Program-made: the position numbers and the translations under genes
The notes under the pieces: generated by a model
Databases searched by the model: none
Told to the model about the DNA's origin: nothing
What the model saw: only the letters and a program-made list of their open reading frames with translations
DNA from: Oxalobacteraceae bacterium
GTDB taxonomy: Bacteria; Pseudomonadota; Gammaproteobacteria; Burkholderiales; Burkholderiaceae_D
DNA: 64,000 nt
Direction of reading: 5' to 3'
NCBI GenBank assembly: GCA_025352145.1
Contig: JANXTY010000030.1
Span: 1 to 64,000 of the forward strand
Part shown: positions 37,241 through 47,971 of the stretch, one piece after another
How the letters are laid out: every line of letters starts with the position of its first letter
Position numbering within the stretch: the first letter of the stretch is position 1

Positions 37241-40200
37241 CTAGCGATACAACCATATCCTCATCAATGAAAGTAACTGGTCGGTATCGACGGGTTTACT
37301 CACATATTCCGACGCGCCCGCTTCAATGCATTTTTCACGATCTCCCTTCATGGCCTTGGCAGTCAGCGCGATCATCGGCAAGGCTTCGAATTCTTGAATG
37401 GTGCGGATCTGTCGCATGGTTTCAAAACCGTCCATCTCCGGCATCATGATATCCATCAACACGATATCAATCGTTGGATTCTGTTTGAGTAATTCAATTG
37501 CAGTGCGCCCATTTTCGGCTGAGAGGACATCCATTTTGTTGCGCTCAAGCACACTGGTGAGTGCAAAAATGTTGCGTACATCATCATCGACCACCAGCAC
37601 CCGTTTTCCCCCCAGGCTATCGGAACCTTGATATAGCATTTCCAGCATGTGACGCTGCGCTTCGGGCATTGCTGCGACCGAACGATGCAAGAACAAGGAG
37701 GTTTCGTCGAGCAACCTCTCGGGCGATTGCACTTCTTTCACGACGCCTTTGCCGATCAGGTAGCGAATTTTCTCTTGATCAGATTTCAGCACTTCACCAC
37801 TGGTGTATACCACCACCGGCAACTCGCGGGTCAAGTCATTGGAGTGAATGGCAACCAGCACCTCAGTCCCGGGCATATCGTGTAAATTAATATCGAGGAT
37901 CATACAGTCGTAACGTTTTTTTCTGAGTGCGGTCAAGGCGTCCTTGCCGCTGCCAACTGCCTTTATATTGACGTCATCGTGGCCTATCAATTCGACTATA
38001 GTTCTGTGATAAGTTTCGCTGCCATAGGCTACCAGCAGGTTTTTTACTTTGCGTTCAGAAAATTTGATGATGCCCACCAAGGTATTTTGGATTTCATCCG
38101 CAGTCACCGGCTTGACTAAATACTCGAAGGCACCGTAACGCAATCCACGCGTCCGGTCATCTTCCGTAGAAATAATTTCCACAGGAATATGGCGAGTAGC
38201 GGCATTACGTTTAATACGCTCCAGGACCGACCAGCCATCGATATCGGGCAAGTGAAGATCCAGCGTGATTGCCGTTGGCTGGAATCGTTCGACTAACTCC
38301 AGCGCTTCGATGCCACGCGTAGCAACGATGCCGCAGAAACCTTTATCTCTTGCAGCAGCGAGCAGGATGTTGGCAAACTTGACGTCATTTTCCACTATCA
38401 GCAACACGCGATCATCCGGCCTGATGCTGTCCCGATCATCCACAATTTGTGTTGTGATGGGCGGTACTGTGGTGTCTCGCTTGAGACGTTTGAATTCATG
38501 CTCCGTAGAAATCTCGGCAGCCATGTCACGTGCGGCATCGAATGCGTGAAGGGGTACAAATAAGGCAAACGTACTGCCTTTGCCGATCTCGCTGGAAACC
38601 AGACGTAACTCTCCGCCTAACAATCGGGCCAATTCACGGCTAATCGACAGCCCCAGACCAGTGCCGCCATATTTACGTGAGGTTCCTGTATCCGCTTGCT
38701 GGAAGGCTTCGAAAATGAGCTTTTGTTTATCGGCAGAAACACCGATTCCGGTATCCGTCACTGCAAATGAAATGACGGTATCGGCACGGTTCAAGCCGAC
38801 ATGATCGACACTCCATCCCGATAGGGTTTGTTCTATTTTGATGCGGACGCCCCCTTTTTCAGTAAACTTGAATGCGTTAGAGAGCAGGTTCTTGACCACC
38901 TGCAGCAGACGCTTTTCATCGGTCCAGGTAGAGCTTGGCAGGTTGTTAGCCATATCGACGGTGAAACCCAGTCCCCGGTTTTCGGCAACAGGACGGAAAG
39001 TACGTTCTATCTGGTCATGCAGACTATTGAATTGGACTTCCGCCACATCGAGGGTCACCGTACCAGATTCGATTTTTGATAAATCAAGAATTTCGTTGAT
39101 CAAACCCAGCAGATCCTTGCCCGAACCACGAATCGTATTGGCGTACTCGACTTGTTTGGCGCTCAGATTTTTATCGATGTTGTCGCTGAGTTGCTGCGCC
39201 AGAATGAGCAGACTGTTGAGTGGTGTGCGCAATTCGTGTGACATGCTGGACAGGAATTCGGATTTATATTTCGATGTCAAGGTGAGTTGCTCGGCTTTTT
39301 CCTCCAGCGATAACTTGGTAATTTCTACCTCACGGTTTTTGCGTTCTACTTCGGCTTTTTGTTCTTCCAGCAGACCGGCCTTGTCTTCCAACTCTTCGTT
39401 GGTCTGGCGTAGTTCTTCCTGTTGGCTTTGCAGTTCCTGCGCTAGTGATTGCGATTGTTTCAGCAAAGCTTCTGTACGCATGTTCGCTTCGATCGTGTTC
39501 AATACAATCCCGATCGATTCGGCCAGCTGGTCAAGGAAAGTTTGGTGAATCGTGCTGTAGAGCGTAAATGACGACATCTCGACCACTGCTTTGACCTTAC
39601 CTTCAAACACGATAGGCAAGACAATGATATTTAATGGTTTGGCGGCACCCAGGCCCGATGTGATGGCGACATAATCGGTGGGCACATTGGTTAAAAGAAT
39701 ACGACGTTTTTCGTAAGCGCATTGGCCGATTAGCCCTTCGCCGAGGCGCCATTCATTGTTGAGATTTTCGCTTTCTTTATAAGCGTAAGCCGAAAGTAAT
39801 TTAAGTTTTGGATTGTCGAGTTGGCTTTCGTCCATCATGTAAAACACGCCATGTTGGGCGTTGATCAGGGGGGCCAGTTCTGACAATACCATTTTTGACA
39901 CCGCAGCCAGATCGCGCTGACCTTGCAGCAAGCGGGTAAATTTCGCCAGATTGGTTTTGAGCCAGTCCTGCTCCGCATTCTGACGCGTGGTTTCGCGCAG
40001 GTTGCGAATCATCTCGTTCACGTTATCTTTAAGTTCGGCAACCTCGCCCTTTGCTTCTACCTGGACGTTACGCGTCAGGTCACCCTTGGTCACAGCCGTG
40101 GCCACATCGGCAATTGCGCGTACCTGGTTGGTTAGGTTCGCTGCCAGTCCATTCACGTTATCGGTCAGGTCGCGCCAGGTTCCTGCCGCGCCCGGCACGT

Positions 40201-43200
40201 TTGCTTGTCCGCCTAGTTTTCCTTCCACGCCTACCTCGCGCGCTACCGACGTTACCTGATCGGAGAACAGCGCCAGCGTATCGGTCATGTTGTTGATAGT
40301 GTCGGCTAGTTCGGCAATTTCCCCTTTCGCTTCGACCGTCAGTTTTTTCTTCATGTCGCCGTTCGCCACTGCGGTAACGACCTTCGCGATACCACGTACC
40401 TGATTGGTCAGGTTGGCCGCCATGAAGTTGACGTTTTCGGTCAAATCTTTCCATGTGCCTGATACGCCCCGCACTTCCGCCTGACCGCCCAACTTACCTT
40501 CGGTGCCGACCTCACGCGCCACCCGCGTGACTTCCGCCGCGAAGGAGTTGAGTTGATCCACCATGGTGTTGACGGTGTTTTTCAGTTCGAGAATTTCGCC
40601 CTTTACATCCACCGTAATTTTTTTACCCAGGTCGCCGTTGGCCACCGCCGTCGTCACCTGCGCAATATTACGCACCTGGTTGGTCAGGTTGGACGCCATC
40701 ATGTTGACCGAATCGGTCAAATCTTTCCACGTTCCTGCCACGCCGGTCACGTAAGCCTGACCGCCCAACTTACCTTCGATACCCACCTCACGGGCCACCC
40801 GGGTGACTTCGGAACCGAAGGAGCGCAATTGATCCACCATGGTGTTGATGGTTTCTTTTAATCGTAAAAACTCACCGCGTACGTCCACGGTAATTTTTCG
40901 CGACAAGTCGCCGTTCGCTACCGCGATGGTCACCTCAGCCACGTTACGCACCTGCGCCGTCAAATTCGATGCCATGCCGTTCACCGAATCGGTCAGATCT
41001 TTCCAGGTGCCGGACACACCGGCCACTTCCGCTTGACCACCCAGCTTACCTTCTGTCCCCACCTCTCGTGCTACCCGCGTTACTTCCGCGCCAAAAGTGG
41101 AGAGTTGATCCACCATGATGTTGATGGTGTTCTTCAGTTCCATGATCTCGCCGCGCGCATCCACGGTAATTTTCTTGGTCAGGTCGCCGTTCGCCACCGC
41201 CGTGGTCACCTGCGCGATATTGCGCACCTGGCTGGTCAGGTTGGACGCCATCATGTTGACCGAGTCGGTCAAGTCTTTCCAGGTACCCGCAACGCCTGGC
41301 ACCTGGCCTTGGCCGCCCAACTTGCCTTCGGTACCGACTTCGCGCGCAACACGAGTAACTTCGTCAGCAAAGGTCGAGAGCTGATCCACCATCGTGTTGA
41401 TGGTGTTCTTCAGTTCCATGATTTCGCCTTTGGCCTCCACCGTGATCTTGCGACCCAGATCACCCTTTGCCACAGCGGTCGTTACGTCGGCGATATTGCG
41501 TACCTGGTTGGTCAAGTTGGCCGCCATACTATTGACGGAATCGGTTAAATCCTTCCAGGTGCCGCCCACGCCGGACACCTTTGCCTGACCGCCCAGCTTA
41601 CCGTCGGTACCGACCTCACGCGCCACCCGGGTTACTTCGTCCGCAAAGGTGGACAGCTGATCCACCATGGTGTTGATGGTTTCTTTCAACTGCAGAATTT
41701 CGCCTTTGGCTTCTGCCGTAATTTTGCGCGACAGGTCGCCGTTGGCCACCGCAGTCGTCACGTCGGCAATGTTACGCACCTGGTTAGTCAGGTTGGCCGC
41801 CATACCATTGACCGAATCGGTCAGATCCTTCCAGGTACCCGATACACCGGATACTTCTGCCTGACCGCCCAGCTTACCGTCGGTACCGACCTCACGCGCC
41901 ACCCGGGTTACTTCCGCTGCGAAGGAGGAGAGCTGATCCACCATGATGTTCACGGTGCTCTTTAATTCCAGAATTTCGCCCTTCGCTTCCACGGTAATTT
42001 TTTTACTCAAATCACCCCGCGCCACCGCCGTGGTCACCTGGGCGATGTTACGCACCTGGTTGGTCAAGTTAGCTGCCATCCCGTTGACCGATTCGGTTAA
42101 ATCGCGCCACGTACCAGACACGTCTTCGACCTCGGCCTGCCCGCCCAGTTTACCGTCGGTACCGACCTCACGCGCCACCCGGGTTACCTCGGCCGCAAAA
42201 GTGGACAACTGATCCACCATAGTGTTAATCGTGTCTTTGAGCTCAAGGATTTCGCCTTTCGCTTCCGCTGTAATTTTTCGGCCCAAGTCGCCGTTGGCCA
42301 CCGCCGTCGTTACGTCGGCAATGTTACGCACTTGTGTCGTCAAGTTGGCCGCCATGCCGTTGACTGACTCAGTCAAATCTTTCCAGGTACCAGATACGCC
42401 TTTCACTTCGGCCTGACCGCCTAGTTTTCCTTCCGTACCCACTTCCAGCGCTACCCGCGTGACCTCCGCCGCGAAGGAGGAAAGTTGATCCACCATGATG
42501 TTGATGGTATTTTTTAATTCGAGAATTTCGCCTTTGGCATCCACCGTAATTTTCTTGCCCAGGTCACCCCGCGCCACCGCCGTGGTCACCTGCGCAATGT
42601 TACGTACCTGCCCGGTTAAGTTGGACGCCATGCCGTTGACCGATTCGGTCAAGTCGCGCCAGGTGCCGGACACGCCGCGCACCTCGGCCTGCCCACCCAG
42701 TTTACCTTCGGTACCCACCTCACGCGCCACCCGTGTTACTTCATCGGCAAACGTGGAAAGCTGATCGACCATGGTGTTCACGGTTTCTTTCAACTGCAAA
42801 ATTTCGCCCTTGGCTTCCGCAGTAATCTTGCGCGACAAGTCGCCGTTGGCCACGGCGGTCGTTACGTCGGCAATGTTACGCACTTGGGTTGTCAAGTTGG
42901 CCGCCATGCCGTTGACGGATTCGGTCAAATCGCGCCAGGTGCCGGATACACCGGCTACTTCCGCCTGCCCGCCCAATTTTCCTTCGGTGCCCACTTCGCG
43001 CGCAACGCGGGTGACCTCTGCGGCGAATGACGAAAGCTGGTCCACCATGGTATTGATGGTATTTTTGAGTTCGAGAATTTCGCCCTTGGCTTCTACTGTG
43101 ATGGTTTTTCCCAGATCACCTTTTGCCACGGCCGTGGTGACGTAAGCAATATTGCGCATCTGGGTGGTTAAGTTAGCCGCCATGCCGTTGACCGAATCGG

Positions 43201-43774
43201 TCAAGTCTTTCCACGTACCGGACACGCCTTTCACTTCGGCCTGACCGCCGAGAATCCCTTCGGTACCAACTTCACGCGCCACTCGCGTTACTTCAGAGGC
43301 AAATGACCCCAGCCGGGCCACCATCGTATTCACGATTTCAGCCGATTTGAGGAATTGGCCGCGCAGCTTCAAACCGTCAATTTCCATTGGCACTTGCTGG
43401 CTGAGGTTACCCTCAGCCACAGAACCGATTACCCGGATCATCTCGTTCATTGGAGAAACCAGATCATTGGCAAGGGCATTGCTCGATTCGATCAGCTTCT
43501 GCCACGAGCCTTTCATCATCGGCAATTCGATACGTTCGCCGACCTTGCCCTGCTTACCGACGAGACGTGCGACGCGCTCGAACTCGGCGGTGGTATCACT
43601 AGCCATCTCAATAATTTCATTAAGCGTATCCGCAATTTTTCCGGGGACGCCGGTCCAGTCGCTAGGCGCGCGAACGGAAAAATTGCCATTGCGGTAGGCT
43701 TTTAGGGTGGTGAGCAAAACATTCAGATCGAGTGAACCAGCGAGTGAATTAGATGCGGTGGCTGGAGTTGCCAT
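37241..43774 (-). CDS. Giant soluble HAMP-array hybrid histidine kinase with three receivers
   Basis: Protein of 2177 residues with no membrane segment. Residues 1-185 carry two diverged HAMP-like units. Then come eleven 92-residue units plus a partial twelfth (186-1280), each starting GTWKDLT or close and including [19 protein letters not shown]. Next are a GAF domain (about 1290-1440), a coiled coil (1455-1500), HisKA with His1513 in [11 protein letters not shown], an ATPase domain, and three receivers (about 1787-1905, 1912-2030, 2055-2177). Receivers 1 and 3 look complete; receiver 2 lacks the acidic pair. The plan resembles fungal group III (Nik1/Os-1) kinases and some bacterial relatives, where the HAMP array senses osmotic or physical stress. 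It heads a six-gene leftward signalling cluster. Confidence 0.93.
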   Translation of the reverse strand: MATPATASNSLAGSLDLNVLLTTLKAYRNGNFSVRAPSDWTGVPGKIADTLNEIIEMASDTTAEFERVARLVGKQGKVGERIELPMMKGSWQKLIESSNALANDLVSPMNEMIRVIGSVAEGNLSQQVPMEIDGLKLRGQFLKSAEIVNTMVARLGSFASEVTRVAREVGTEGILGGQAEVKGVSGTWKDLTDSVNGMAANLTTQMRNIAYVTTAVAKGDLGKTITVEAKGEILELKNTINTMVDQLSSFAAEVTRVAREVGTEGKLGGQAEVAGVSGTWRDLTESVNGMAANLTTQVRNIADVTTAVANGDLSRKITAEAKGEILQLKETVNTMVDQLSTFADEVTRVAREVGTEGKLGGQAEVRGVSGTWRDLTESVNGMASNLTGQVRNIAQVTTAVARGDLGKKITVDAKGEILELKNTINIMVDQLSSFAAEVTRVALEVGTEGKLGGQAEVKGVSGTWKDLTESVNGMAANLTTQVRNIADVTTAVANGDLGRKITAEAKGEILELKDTINTMVDQLSTFAAEVTRVAREVGTDGKLGGQAEVEDVSGTWRDLTESVNGMAANLTNQVRNIAQVTTAVARGDLSKKITVEAKGEILELKSTVNIMVDQLSSFAAEVTRVAREVGTDGKLGGQAEVSGVSGTWKDLTDSVNGMAANLTNQVRNIADVTTAVANGDLSRKITAEAKGEILQLKETINTMVDQLSTFADEVTRVAREVGTDGKLGGQAKVSGVGGTWKDLTDSVNSMAANLTNQVRNIADVTTAVAKGDLGRKITVEAKGEIMELKNTINTMVDQLSTFADEVTRVAREVGTEGKLGGQGQVPGVAGTWKDLTDSVNMMASNLTSQVRNIAQVTTAVANGDLTKKITVDARGEIMELKNTINIMVDQLSTFGAEVTRVAREVGTEGKLGGQAEVAGVSGTWKDLTDSVNGMASNLTAQVRNVAEVTIAVANGDLSRKITVDVRGEFLRLKETINTMVDQLRSFGSEVTRVAREVGIEGKLGGQAYVTGVAGTWKDLTDSVNMMASNLTNQVRNIAQVTTAVANGDLGKKITVDVKGEILELKNTVNTMVDQLNSFAAEVTRVAREVGTEGKLGGQAEVRGVSGTWKDLTENVNFMAANLTNQVRGIAKVVTAVANGDMKKKLTVEAKGEIAELADTINNMTDTLALFSDQVTSVAREVGVEGKLGGQANVPGAAGTWRDLTDNVNGLAANLTNQVRAIADVATAVTKGDLTRNVQVEAKGEVAELKDNVNEMIRNLRETTRQNAEQDWLKTNLAKFTRLLQGQRDLAAVSKMVLSELAPLINAQHGVFYMMDESQLDNPKLKLLSAYAYKESENLNNEWRLGEGLIGQCAYEKRRILLTNVPTDYVAITSGLGAAKPLNIIVLPIVFEGKVKAVVEMSSFTLYSTIHQTFLDQLAESIGIVLNTIEANMRTEALLKQSQSLAQELQSQQEELRQTNEELEDKAGLLEEQKAEVERKNREVEITKLSLEEKAEQLTLTSKYKSEFLSSMSHELRTPLNSLLILAQQLSDNIDKNLSAKQVEYANTIRGSGKDLLGLINEILDLSKIESGTVTLDVAEVQFNSLHDQIERTFRPVAENRGLGFTVDMANNLPSSTWTDEKRLLQVVKNLLSNAFKFTEKGGVRIKIEQTLSGWSVDHVGLNRADTVISFAVTDTGIGVSADKQKLIFEAFQQADTGTSRKYGGTGLGLSISRELARLLGGELRLVSSEIGKGSTFALFVPLHAFDAARDMAAEISTEHEFKRLKRDTTVPPITTQIVDDRDSIRPDDRVLLIVENDVKFANILLAAARDKGFCGIVATRGIEALELVERFQPTAITLDLHLPDIDGWSVLERIKRNAATRHIPVEIISTEDDRTRGLRYGAFEYLVKPVTADEIQNTLVGIIKFSERKVKNLLVAYGSETYHRTIVELIGHDDVNIKAVGSGKDALTALRKKRYDCMILDINLHDMPGTEVLVAIHSNDLTRELPVVVYTSGEVLKSDQEKIRYLIGKGVVKEVQSPERLLDETSLFLHRSVAAMPEAQRHMLEMLYQGSDSLGGKRVLVVDDDVRNIFALTSVLERNKMDVLSAENGRTAIELLKQNPTIDIVLMDIMMPEMDGFETMRQIRTIQEFEALPMIALTAKAMKGDREKCIEAGASEYVSKPVDTDQLLSLMRIWLYR
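40184..43219. repeat. Eleven tandem 276-bp repeats in the HAMP-array gene
   Basis: Eleven in-frame units of exactly 276 bp (92 codons each), plus a partial twelfth to the left. Adjacent units differ by scattered changes, many silent, and some alternate in type (for example IAQVTTAVA against IADVTTAVA). No unit is broken. The equal unit length suggests growth by unequal crossing-over or gene conversion, and the copy number may vary between strains. Confidence 0.95.
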
Positions 43775-44125
43775 GTACTATCCGATCAAATTTGAGAAGT
43801 TGAAAAACCATTTCCTCCTGAACATCCAATTAGTCTAAATTGCGCAAGCAAGAACACATAGCACGTCGCAAGACATTTGCAACGGCACAGGTGCATCCAA
43901 CTTTAAGAATCGTTGTCTATTTTCAGTAGAGGGGAAGTTTATTTGCAGTAATGAATATAGCATTCAATGACGATTTTTTATCTATGGAAGGACGGATAAT
44001 TCTGCCAAAAATGCTCCCTATGTTAGGGAACCCACATATAGCGCAAAATTCCCCAGATGCCATAGTGGAATCCCTTACAATTAAACGTTGAAAATTGGTG
44101 ATTTATCTTTTGTTATTCCAATTAA
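43775..44125. other. Region upstream of the HAMP-array kinase
   Basis: The interval before the MITE holds no gene that I can support. It is AT-rich and probably contains the promoter of the leftward signalling cluster, but no confident -35/-10 pair was chosen. Confidence 0.4.
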
Positions 44126-44246
44126 GAGACCTCTGCACAACCTGTGCTGCGCGGCGAAATAGGGGAGCGATAAGCGCAACCGGTCGACTGTACGGTGAGC
44201 ACGCAGGTTCAAGATTTTGCCGCGCAGCCGGGTGTGCAGAGGTTTC
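44126..44246. mobile_element. 121-bp IS5-like MITE
   Basis: Long imperfect terminal inverted repeats: left GAGACCTCTGCACAACC and right (complement) GAAACCTCTGCACACCC, continuing into a shared GCTGCGCGGC block. This end sequence resembles IS5-type elements. TTAA flanks the left end and CTAA follows the right end, consistent with a YTAR-type target. It encodes no transposase. The element lies directly upstream of the rightward kinase gene and supplies the first codons of its longest open frame. Confidence 0.65.
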
Positions 44247-44273
44247 ACTAATGTGACGAATAAAGGCCTGCAT

Positions 44274-45974
44274 ATGGTTTCGGCGCAATTAATTTCCTTG
44301 TTTGCGGGGATGCAAAATCCTGAAAACAGGCAGGCCGGTGTGCGCACCCTTGCCCAGTACCTCAAACTCAACGCTATTCTTATTTTCGATAGGGACCCAG
44401 AAAAGCAGGCCTTCTTAATCTGTCCCGGTCTGACGACTACATGGACTGATACGGCTGAGTGGCAGGCATTTCTGGCCCAGTGTAGTGAGCCAGGGATGTC
44501 ATCGGCCAATTTGCCAGATCCAGACACGGGCCGGCAAGTACGGGTGGTTGGGTTGGGCGATGCGGACTACCCGCGATGCGTTTTGGTGTTGGTGGGCGGC
44601 GAAGAAAACCAGGAAGCGATTAATTCCTTGCAAATATTACTGCCATTTTTAGCCCAAAAACTGGCGGACGAACGGTTGCTAGTGAGCCTTATTGTGCCGG
44701 AGGCCAACGAAGTCCAAGCAAACGAGAGGTTAAGAACCGACAAGCAGTACCAGGATATGCTGGTTTCCTATGAACGTGCCAAGCGCGAGCTCAGCTATAG
44801 GCGCGAGGCTGAAAATAAATTGCGCGTTGCCGACCGCCGTAAGGATGAGTTTATCGCTACCGTCAGTCACGAGCTGCGGACCCCTCTCAATGCTGTGCTC
44901 GGTTGGGCGGAAGTGCTGCGAATCAAGGCGGTGAATGAACCGACCTTACTTAAAGGGATTGACGCGATTATCCGTAACGCAAAATCGCAAGCTAATCTGA
45001 TCAGCGAACTTCTGGATACCAGTTCCATCGTCGCGGGAAAGCTCGTATTGCACATGGAACTCGTCGATTTGAAAGAGGTGATTGAGCGCGCGCGTGAAAC
45101 GGTAGAGCCACTCGCGCAGCAAAAAAATATCCAGATTCAATCACACATTAACGTGAAAGAAATAGTGAATGGCGATTCGGCGCGCTTACGACAAGTGTTC
45201 TGGAACTTGTTATGCAATGCAGTTAAATTTACGCCGGAAGGGGGCGTAATCACCATCAATGCAAATAGCGATGATCACTTTGTCCACGTATCAATTACCG
45301 ACACGGGCTTAGGGATTGAAGCGGATTTTCTCCCCTATGTATTCGACCGTTTCCGACAAGCCGACGCATCATTGCGCCGGAAATATGGTGGTCTCGGATT
45401 GGGCCTGGCGATTGCAAAACAATTTGTTGAGATGCATGGTGGAAAAATTTCAGTCGCCAGCGATGGGCTGGGATTGGGTACCAGTTTTATGGCAAAACTG
45501 CCGCATGCACGGACCCATGCTTTCCCCACCTCGGGTTTTGAAGATCGCATTACACAGAGTGCGGGCATTGACCTAAGCGGCTTGAGAATACTTACCATCG
45601 ACGACGATACAGACGCCCGCAGTCTGACGGGAAAAATATTGCAAGAATTTGGTGCCAACGTAGAAATACTCGCATCGTCCATTGACGTATTGGCGCGCAT
45701 TGAGGCCGAACGTTTTGATATATTAATTTCTGATATAGCCATGCCTGGGTTGGATGGCATCACCCTGATCGAGCGCATCCGGTCTTTCAAAAATGCTGAT
45801 CGGGCAAAAATTCCCGCTATTGCCTTGACTGCTTTTTCCGATCTCGGCCAAATCCGATTGGCCCGCGCCGCTGGGTTTAGTGCCGTCATGACCAAACCGG
45901 TGTCTGCGGTTGAACTGGGAAGTATGGTATTTGGCTTAGTGCAAGAATCTCCGAAGCCGAAAGTGGATCAATGA
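44274..45974 (+). CDS. Cytoplasmic hybrid histidine kinase with C-terminal receiver
   Basis: Protein of 566 residues from ATG 44274, with AAAGG upstream. The longer frame from 44217 begins in the MITE and is rejected. Residues about 1-145 look like a GAF-type domain of low conservation. HisKA follows with His199 in [15 protein letters not shown], then an ATPase domain (NAVKFTPEGG, DTGLGI, GGLGLGLAIAKQF), and a receiver (about 440-555) with Asp in ILISDIAMPGLDG and Lys in VMTKPV. No membrane segment is seen. It is convergent with the lone receiver at 45979, which is only 5 bp away. Confidence 0.9.
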   Translation: MVSAQLISLFAGMQNPENRQAGVRTLAQYLKLNAILIFDRDPEKQAFLICPGLTTTWTDTAEWQAFLAQCSEPGMSSANLPDPDTGRQVRVVGLGDADYPRCVLVLVGGEENQEAINSLQILLPFLAQKLADERLLVSLIVPEANEVQANERLRTDKQYQDMLVSYERAKRELSYRREAENKLRVADRRKDEFIATVSHELRTPLNAVLGWAEVLRIKAVNEPTLLKGIDAIIRNAKSQANLISELLDTSSIVAGKLVLHMELVDLKEVIERARETVEPLAQQKNIQIQSHINVKEIVNGDSARLRQVFWNLLCNAVKFTPEGGVITINANSDDHFVHVSITDTGLGIEADFLPYVFDRFRQADASLRRKYGGLGLGLAIAKQFVEMHGGKISVASDGLGLGTSFMAKLPHARTHAFPTSGFEDRITQSAGIDLSGLRILTIDDDTDARSLTGKILQEFGANVEILASSIDVLARIEAERFDILISDIAMPGLDGITLIERIRSFKNADRAKIPAIALTAFSDLGQIRLARAAGFSAVMTKPVSAVELGSMVFGLVQESPKPKVDQ

Positions 45975-45978
45975 GTGC

Positions 45979-46380
45979 TTAAGTTGGGGCGTTGGTTTGA
46001 TACGCGACAACTTGTTGTGCAACAAAATCGAGCAAGCTTTGCGCATCGATTGGCTTAATAAAATGGGCATCGAAGCCTGCGCTCCTGGATCGAGCACAGT
46101 CGCTTGGATAACCAAATCCTGTCATGGCAGCAATAATAGGTCTGGTTTGCGTTGCGGCCTGCTGTAACAAGATAGGCAATTCATACCCATCTATATCGGG
46201 CAACCCAATATCGGACAGGATCAAGTGCGGCTGGAATTCGGAGGCTAATTTAATGCCTTCTGTTCCATTGCTCGCTGTCCGGGCATCATAATCAAAACAC
46301 CGGAGTAATTCAGCCGTCGATTCGTTTGAATCTTCGCTATCGTCTATTAAAAGAATGCGGAATTTTTTAGCATTAATCAA
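45979..46380 (-). CDS. Single-domain receiver protein
   Basis: Receiver-only protein of 133 residues: LLIDDSEDSNES for the acidic pair, Asp in LILSDIGLPDIDG and Lys in HFIKPIDA. It has no output domain and is probably a relay or scaffold protein. The start is TTG at 46380, with AGGAG at suitable distance; a nearby ATG is in another frame and stops at once. It ends 5 bp from the stop of the convergent kinase gene. Confidence 0.85.
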   Translation of the reverse strand: MINAKKFRILLIDDSEDSNESTAELLRCFDYDARTASNGTEGIKLASEFQPHLILSDIGLPDIDGYELPILLQQAATQTRPIIAAMTGFGYPSDCARSRSAGFDAHFIKPIDAQSLLDFVAQQVVAYQTNAPT

Positions 46381-46726
46381 TCATGATCTCCTGAGATACG
46401 GCAATGAATCCATCAACATACTAGCAAGAGCTTCCTCGGGTGCTGCAATCAATTCAATATGTGTGGATTATTGTGTGATTTAGCCAAGTGGGGAATACCT
46501 ATTATTCATAGTTATTCCTTCATAATTATTCTTTGCACTAATGTGATAATTGCGCAAAGTACGGGCATAAGAAAAAATCGAGGAAATAATTTTTTCTTAC
46601 CCACCCCCGTTTATCTGTTTTTACCTACGGCAATGCCGCACCTATCGCCTAAAAATTCTCATGCTGCAGGTCTATTGAAGCCCACATAAAATTGTAGCCC
46701 GATTTCACTCGCGCTCCACCACAGCA
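46381..46726. other. Intergenic gap with AT-rich hairpin
   Basis: No credible gene. An 11-bp inverted repeat (TAAGAAAAAAT at 46568-46578 with ATTTTTTCTTA at 46589-46599) could form an AT-rich hairpin. It lacks a GC-rich stem and is a weak terminator candidate. Confidence 0.4.
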
Positions 46727-47185
46727 TCAATGCGTTGCGTGGCCGCTCAACTCGGTAAGCACCATACACAACCTCGAAAATTCAGATGTCTTATCGAAAA
46801 AAAATTCCACGCCATATTGATCACATAGCCGCCGGTAAGTTGAACTTACATGATTGCTGAAAACGATTTTCAAAATTTTCTTTTCAAGAGGTTCCAGTCT
46901 ACGCAGGAGATTAATTCCATTACCTTGCTTGAGCTGTATATCGACAATAAGCACATCACAATCGGCAATAATTAATTTTTGAATCGCATCGTTTTCAGTT
47001 TCTGACATGCCTACCAAAACGATGCCTGGGATGGCTTTTAAGGATTCGATTATCAATTCTTGCAGCACCAGAGAATCTTCGACCAAAAACACACGTAACG
47101 GATTTCGAGACGCGCTTTGATGAGACTCAACCCTGGGGGTTCCCGCTTGATATTTCCCCATTTCTTTTATTTGTGCAGACAACAA
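46727..47185 (-). CDS. Receiver-domain protein with short N-terminal tail
   Basis: Protein of 152 residues with a receiver domain from about residue 30: RVFLVEDSLVLQ, Asp in VLIVDIQLKQGNG and Lys in FFFDKTSEF. It has no DNA-binding domain. The start is uncertain: TTG at 47185 gives the longest frame, and an internal ATG is at codon 9. The best ribosome site (AGGAG, complement of 47207-47211) instead serves an ATG at 47199 in another frame, which encodes ten residues and stops at 47167; see the findings. Confidence 0.75.
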   Translation of the reverse strand: MLSAQIKEMGKYQAGTPRVESHQSASRNPLRVFLVEDSLVLQELIIESLKAIPGIVLVGMSETENDAIQKLIIADCDVLIVDIQLKQGNGINLLRRLEPLEKKILKIVFSNHVSSTYRRLCDQYGVEFFFDKTSEFSRLCMVLTELSGHATH

Positions 47186-47199
47186 AAATGGTACGACAT
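47167..47199 (-). CDS. Ten-residue overlapping upstream ORF (uORF)
   Basis: A short frame, ATG at 47199 to TAA at 47167, encodes MSYHFCCLHK. It has AGGAG eight bases before the ATG, far better than the sites for the receiver gene it overlaps. It may couple translation to the downstream receiver, or mark an old frameshift. Whether it is translated is unknown. Confidence 0.35.
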   Translation of the reverse strand: MSYHFCCLHK

Positions 47200-47266
47200 G
47201 AATTGACTCCTCAATCAGATGTATTTTTTATTTTTCTATGTTGATAGCGTTTACAGGAGGTGCGTA

Positions 47267-47461
47267 TCAATGTGCTTCTGAATTCTTTGCAGTGGGTATC
47301 TTCGTGGGGAAATGACCGCCTTCACTTTCCCATACATTAATTTCTTTTGCGCGCAATTTTTTTTCGTATAGACGATTACGTTGCCGTACTTTTTCCGTGA
47401 GGACAAACAAAGTTAACCCAGAAATGCCGATGGCGAGCAGTAGTCCGTTCTTTAATGTCAT
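47267..47461 (-). CDS. Small single-span membrane protein
   Basis: Protein of 64 residues. The N-terminus has a hydrophobic helix (about residues 6-22, LLLAIGISGLTLFVL) followed by a basic patch KVRQRNRLYEKKLRAKE, so the tail probably stays in the cytoplasm. GAGGG lies before the ATG, which supports the gene. I recognise no family. It is encoded 81 bp from the receiver gene and about 75 bp downstream of the CsbD-like gene, in a cluster with stress-type genes. Confidence 0.6.
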   Translation of the reverse strand: MTLKNGLLLAIGISGLTLFVLTEKVRQRNRLYEKKLRAKEINVWESEGGHFPTKIPTAKNSEAH

Positions 47462-47536
47462 TGTTTCCCTCTCATTTTTATGGTCGTACTCCTCGTCTGG
47501 AGCCGAGGGGTACGAGTACGTTTTAAATTACTTTCC

Positions 47537-47749
47537 TCACATCGGAAATTGCGGGATTTTCCGTTCCCTTCTTTTTATGTAACGTTGAATTATCCGCTGT
47601 GCGTCACCGATCGCCATTTTTGATTTGCCAACAATTTTGCGCGCATGTCCATGTAACTCCATGTGTTGCGCGCCCAGGAATCTACCGATAGCCTCTTGAA
47701 TTATTCCATTGAGAAAAATAATTGCTCCGCTAAGTTGGTATAGGTTCAT
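47537..47749 (-). CDS. Diverged CsbD-like protein
   Basis: Protein of 70 residues. The pattern IQEAIGRFLGAQHMELHGHARKIVGKSKMAIGDA follows that of CsbD-family stress proteins (helix, Gly, helix, GK motif), though the sequence is diverged from the canonical copy at 50394. AAGGAGA is well placed before the ATG, so the gene is well supported. Many CsbD proteins are induced in general stress. A close neighbour reading leftward is the small membrane protein at 47267. Confidence 0.6.
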   Translation of the reverse strand: MNLYQLSGAIIFLNGIIQEAIGRFLGAQHMELHGHARKIVGKSKMAIGDAQRIIQRYIKRRERKIPQFPM

Positions 47750-47971
47750 TGTAATCTCCTTAAATTTTTAACTCAGGATCACATCGCTTTCCAGTCGAAA
47801 AATAAATTTCAATAGACTTTCCAAGAGACTTTTTTCTCATGCCTGACTCACATTACTTATTGAGGATGATCGTAGCAGAGTAGAGAGAATCGTCGGATAG
47901 GACACCGACTCAATGTCGTGTAGGAAGTCGCGAAGTTTGTTGGGGGTGGAAGGTGAAGGAGGCAGTACTAT

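Noticed and set aside
40158-43145. Many rightward open frames across the HAMP-array gene
   Set aside because: They repeat with the 276-bp period and are antisense shadows of the repeat coding on the other strand.
40184-43219. CRISPR-like repeats
   Set aside because: The repeat unit is 276 bp, is coding and has no spacer structure; no cas gene is present.
44217-44273. First 19 codons of the long kinase frame
   Set aside because: They fall inside or just after the MITE and lack a ribosome site; the ATG 44274 has AAAGG before it.
46459-46689. Rightward small frame in the gap between receiver genes
   Set aside because: Composition is AT-rich intergenic type, and it has neither a ribosome site nor a recognisable domain.
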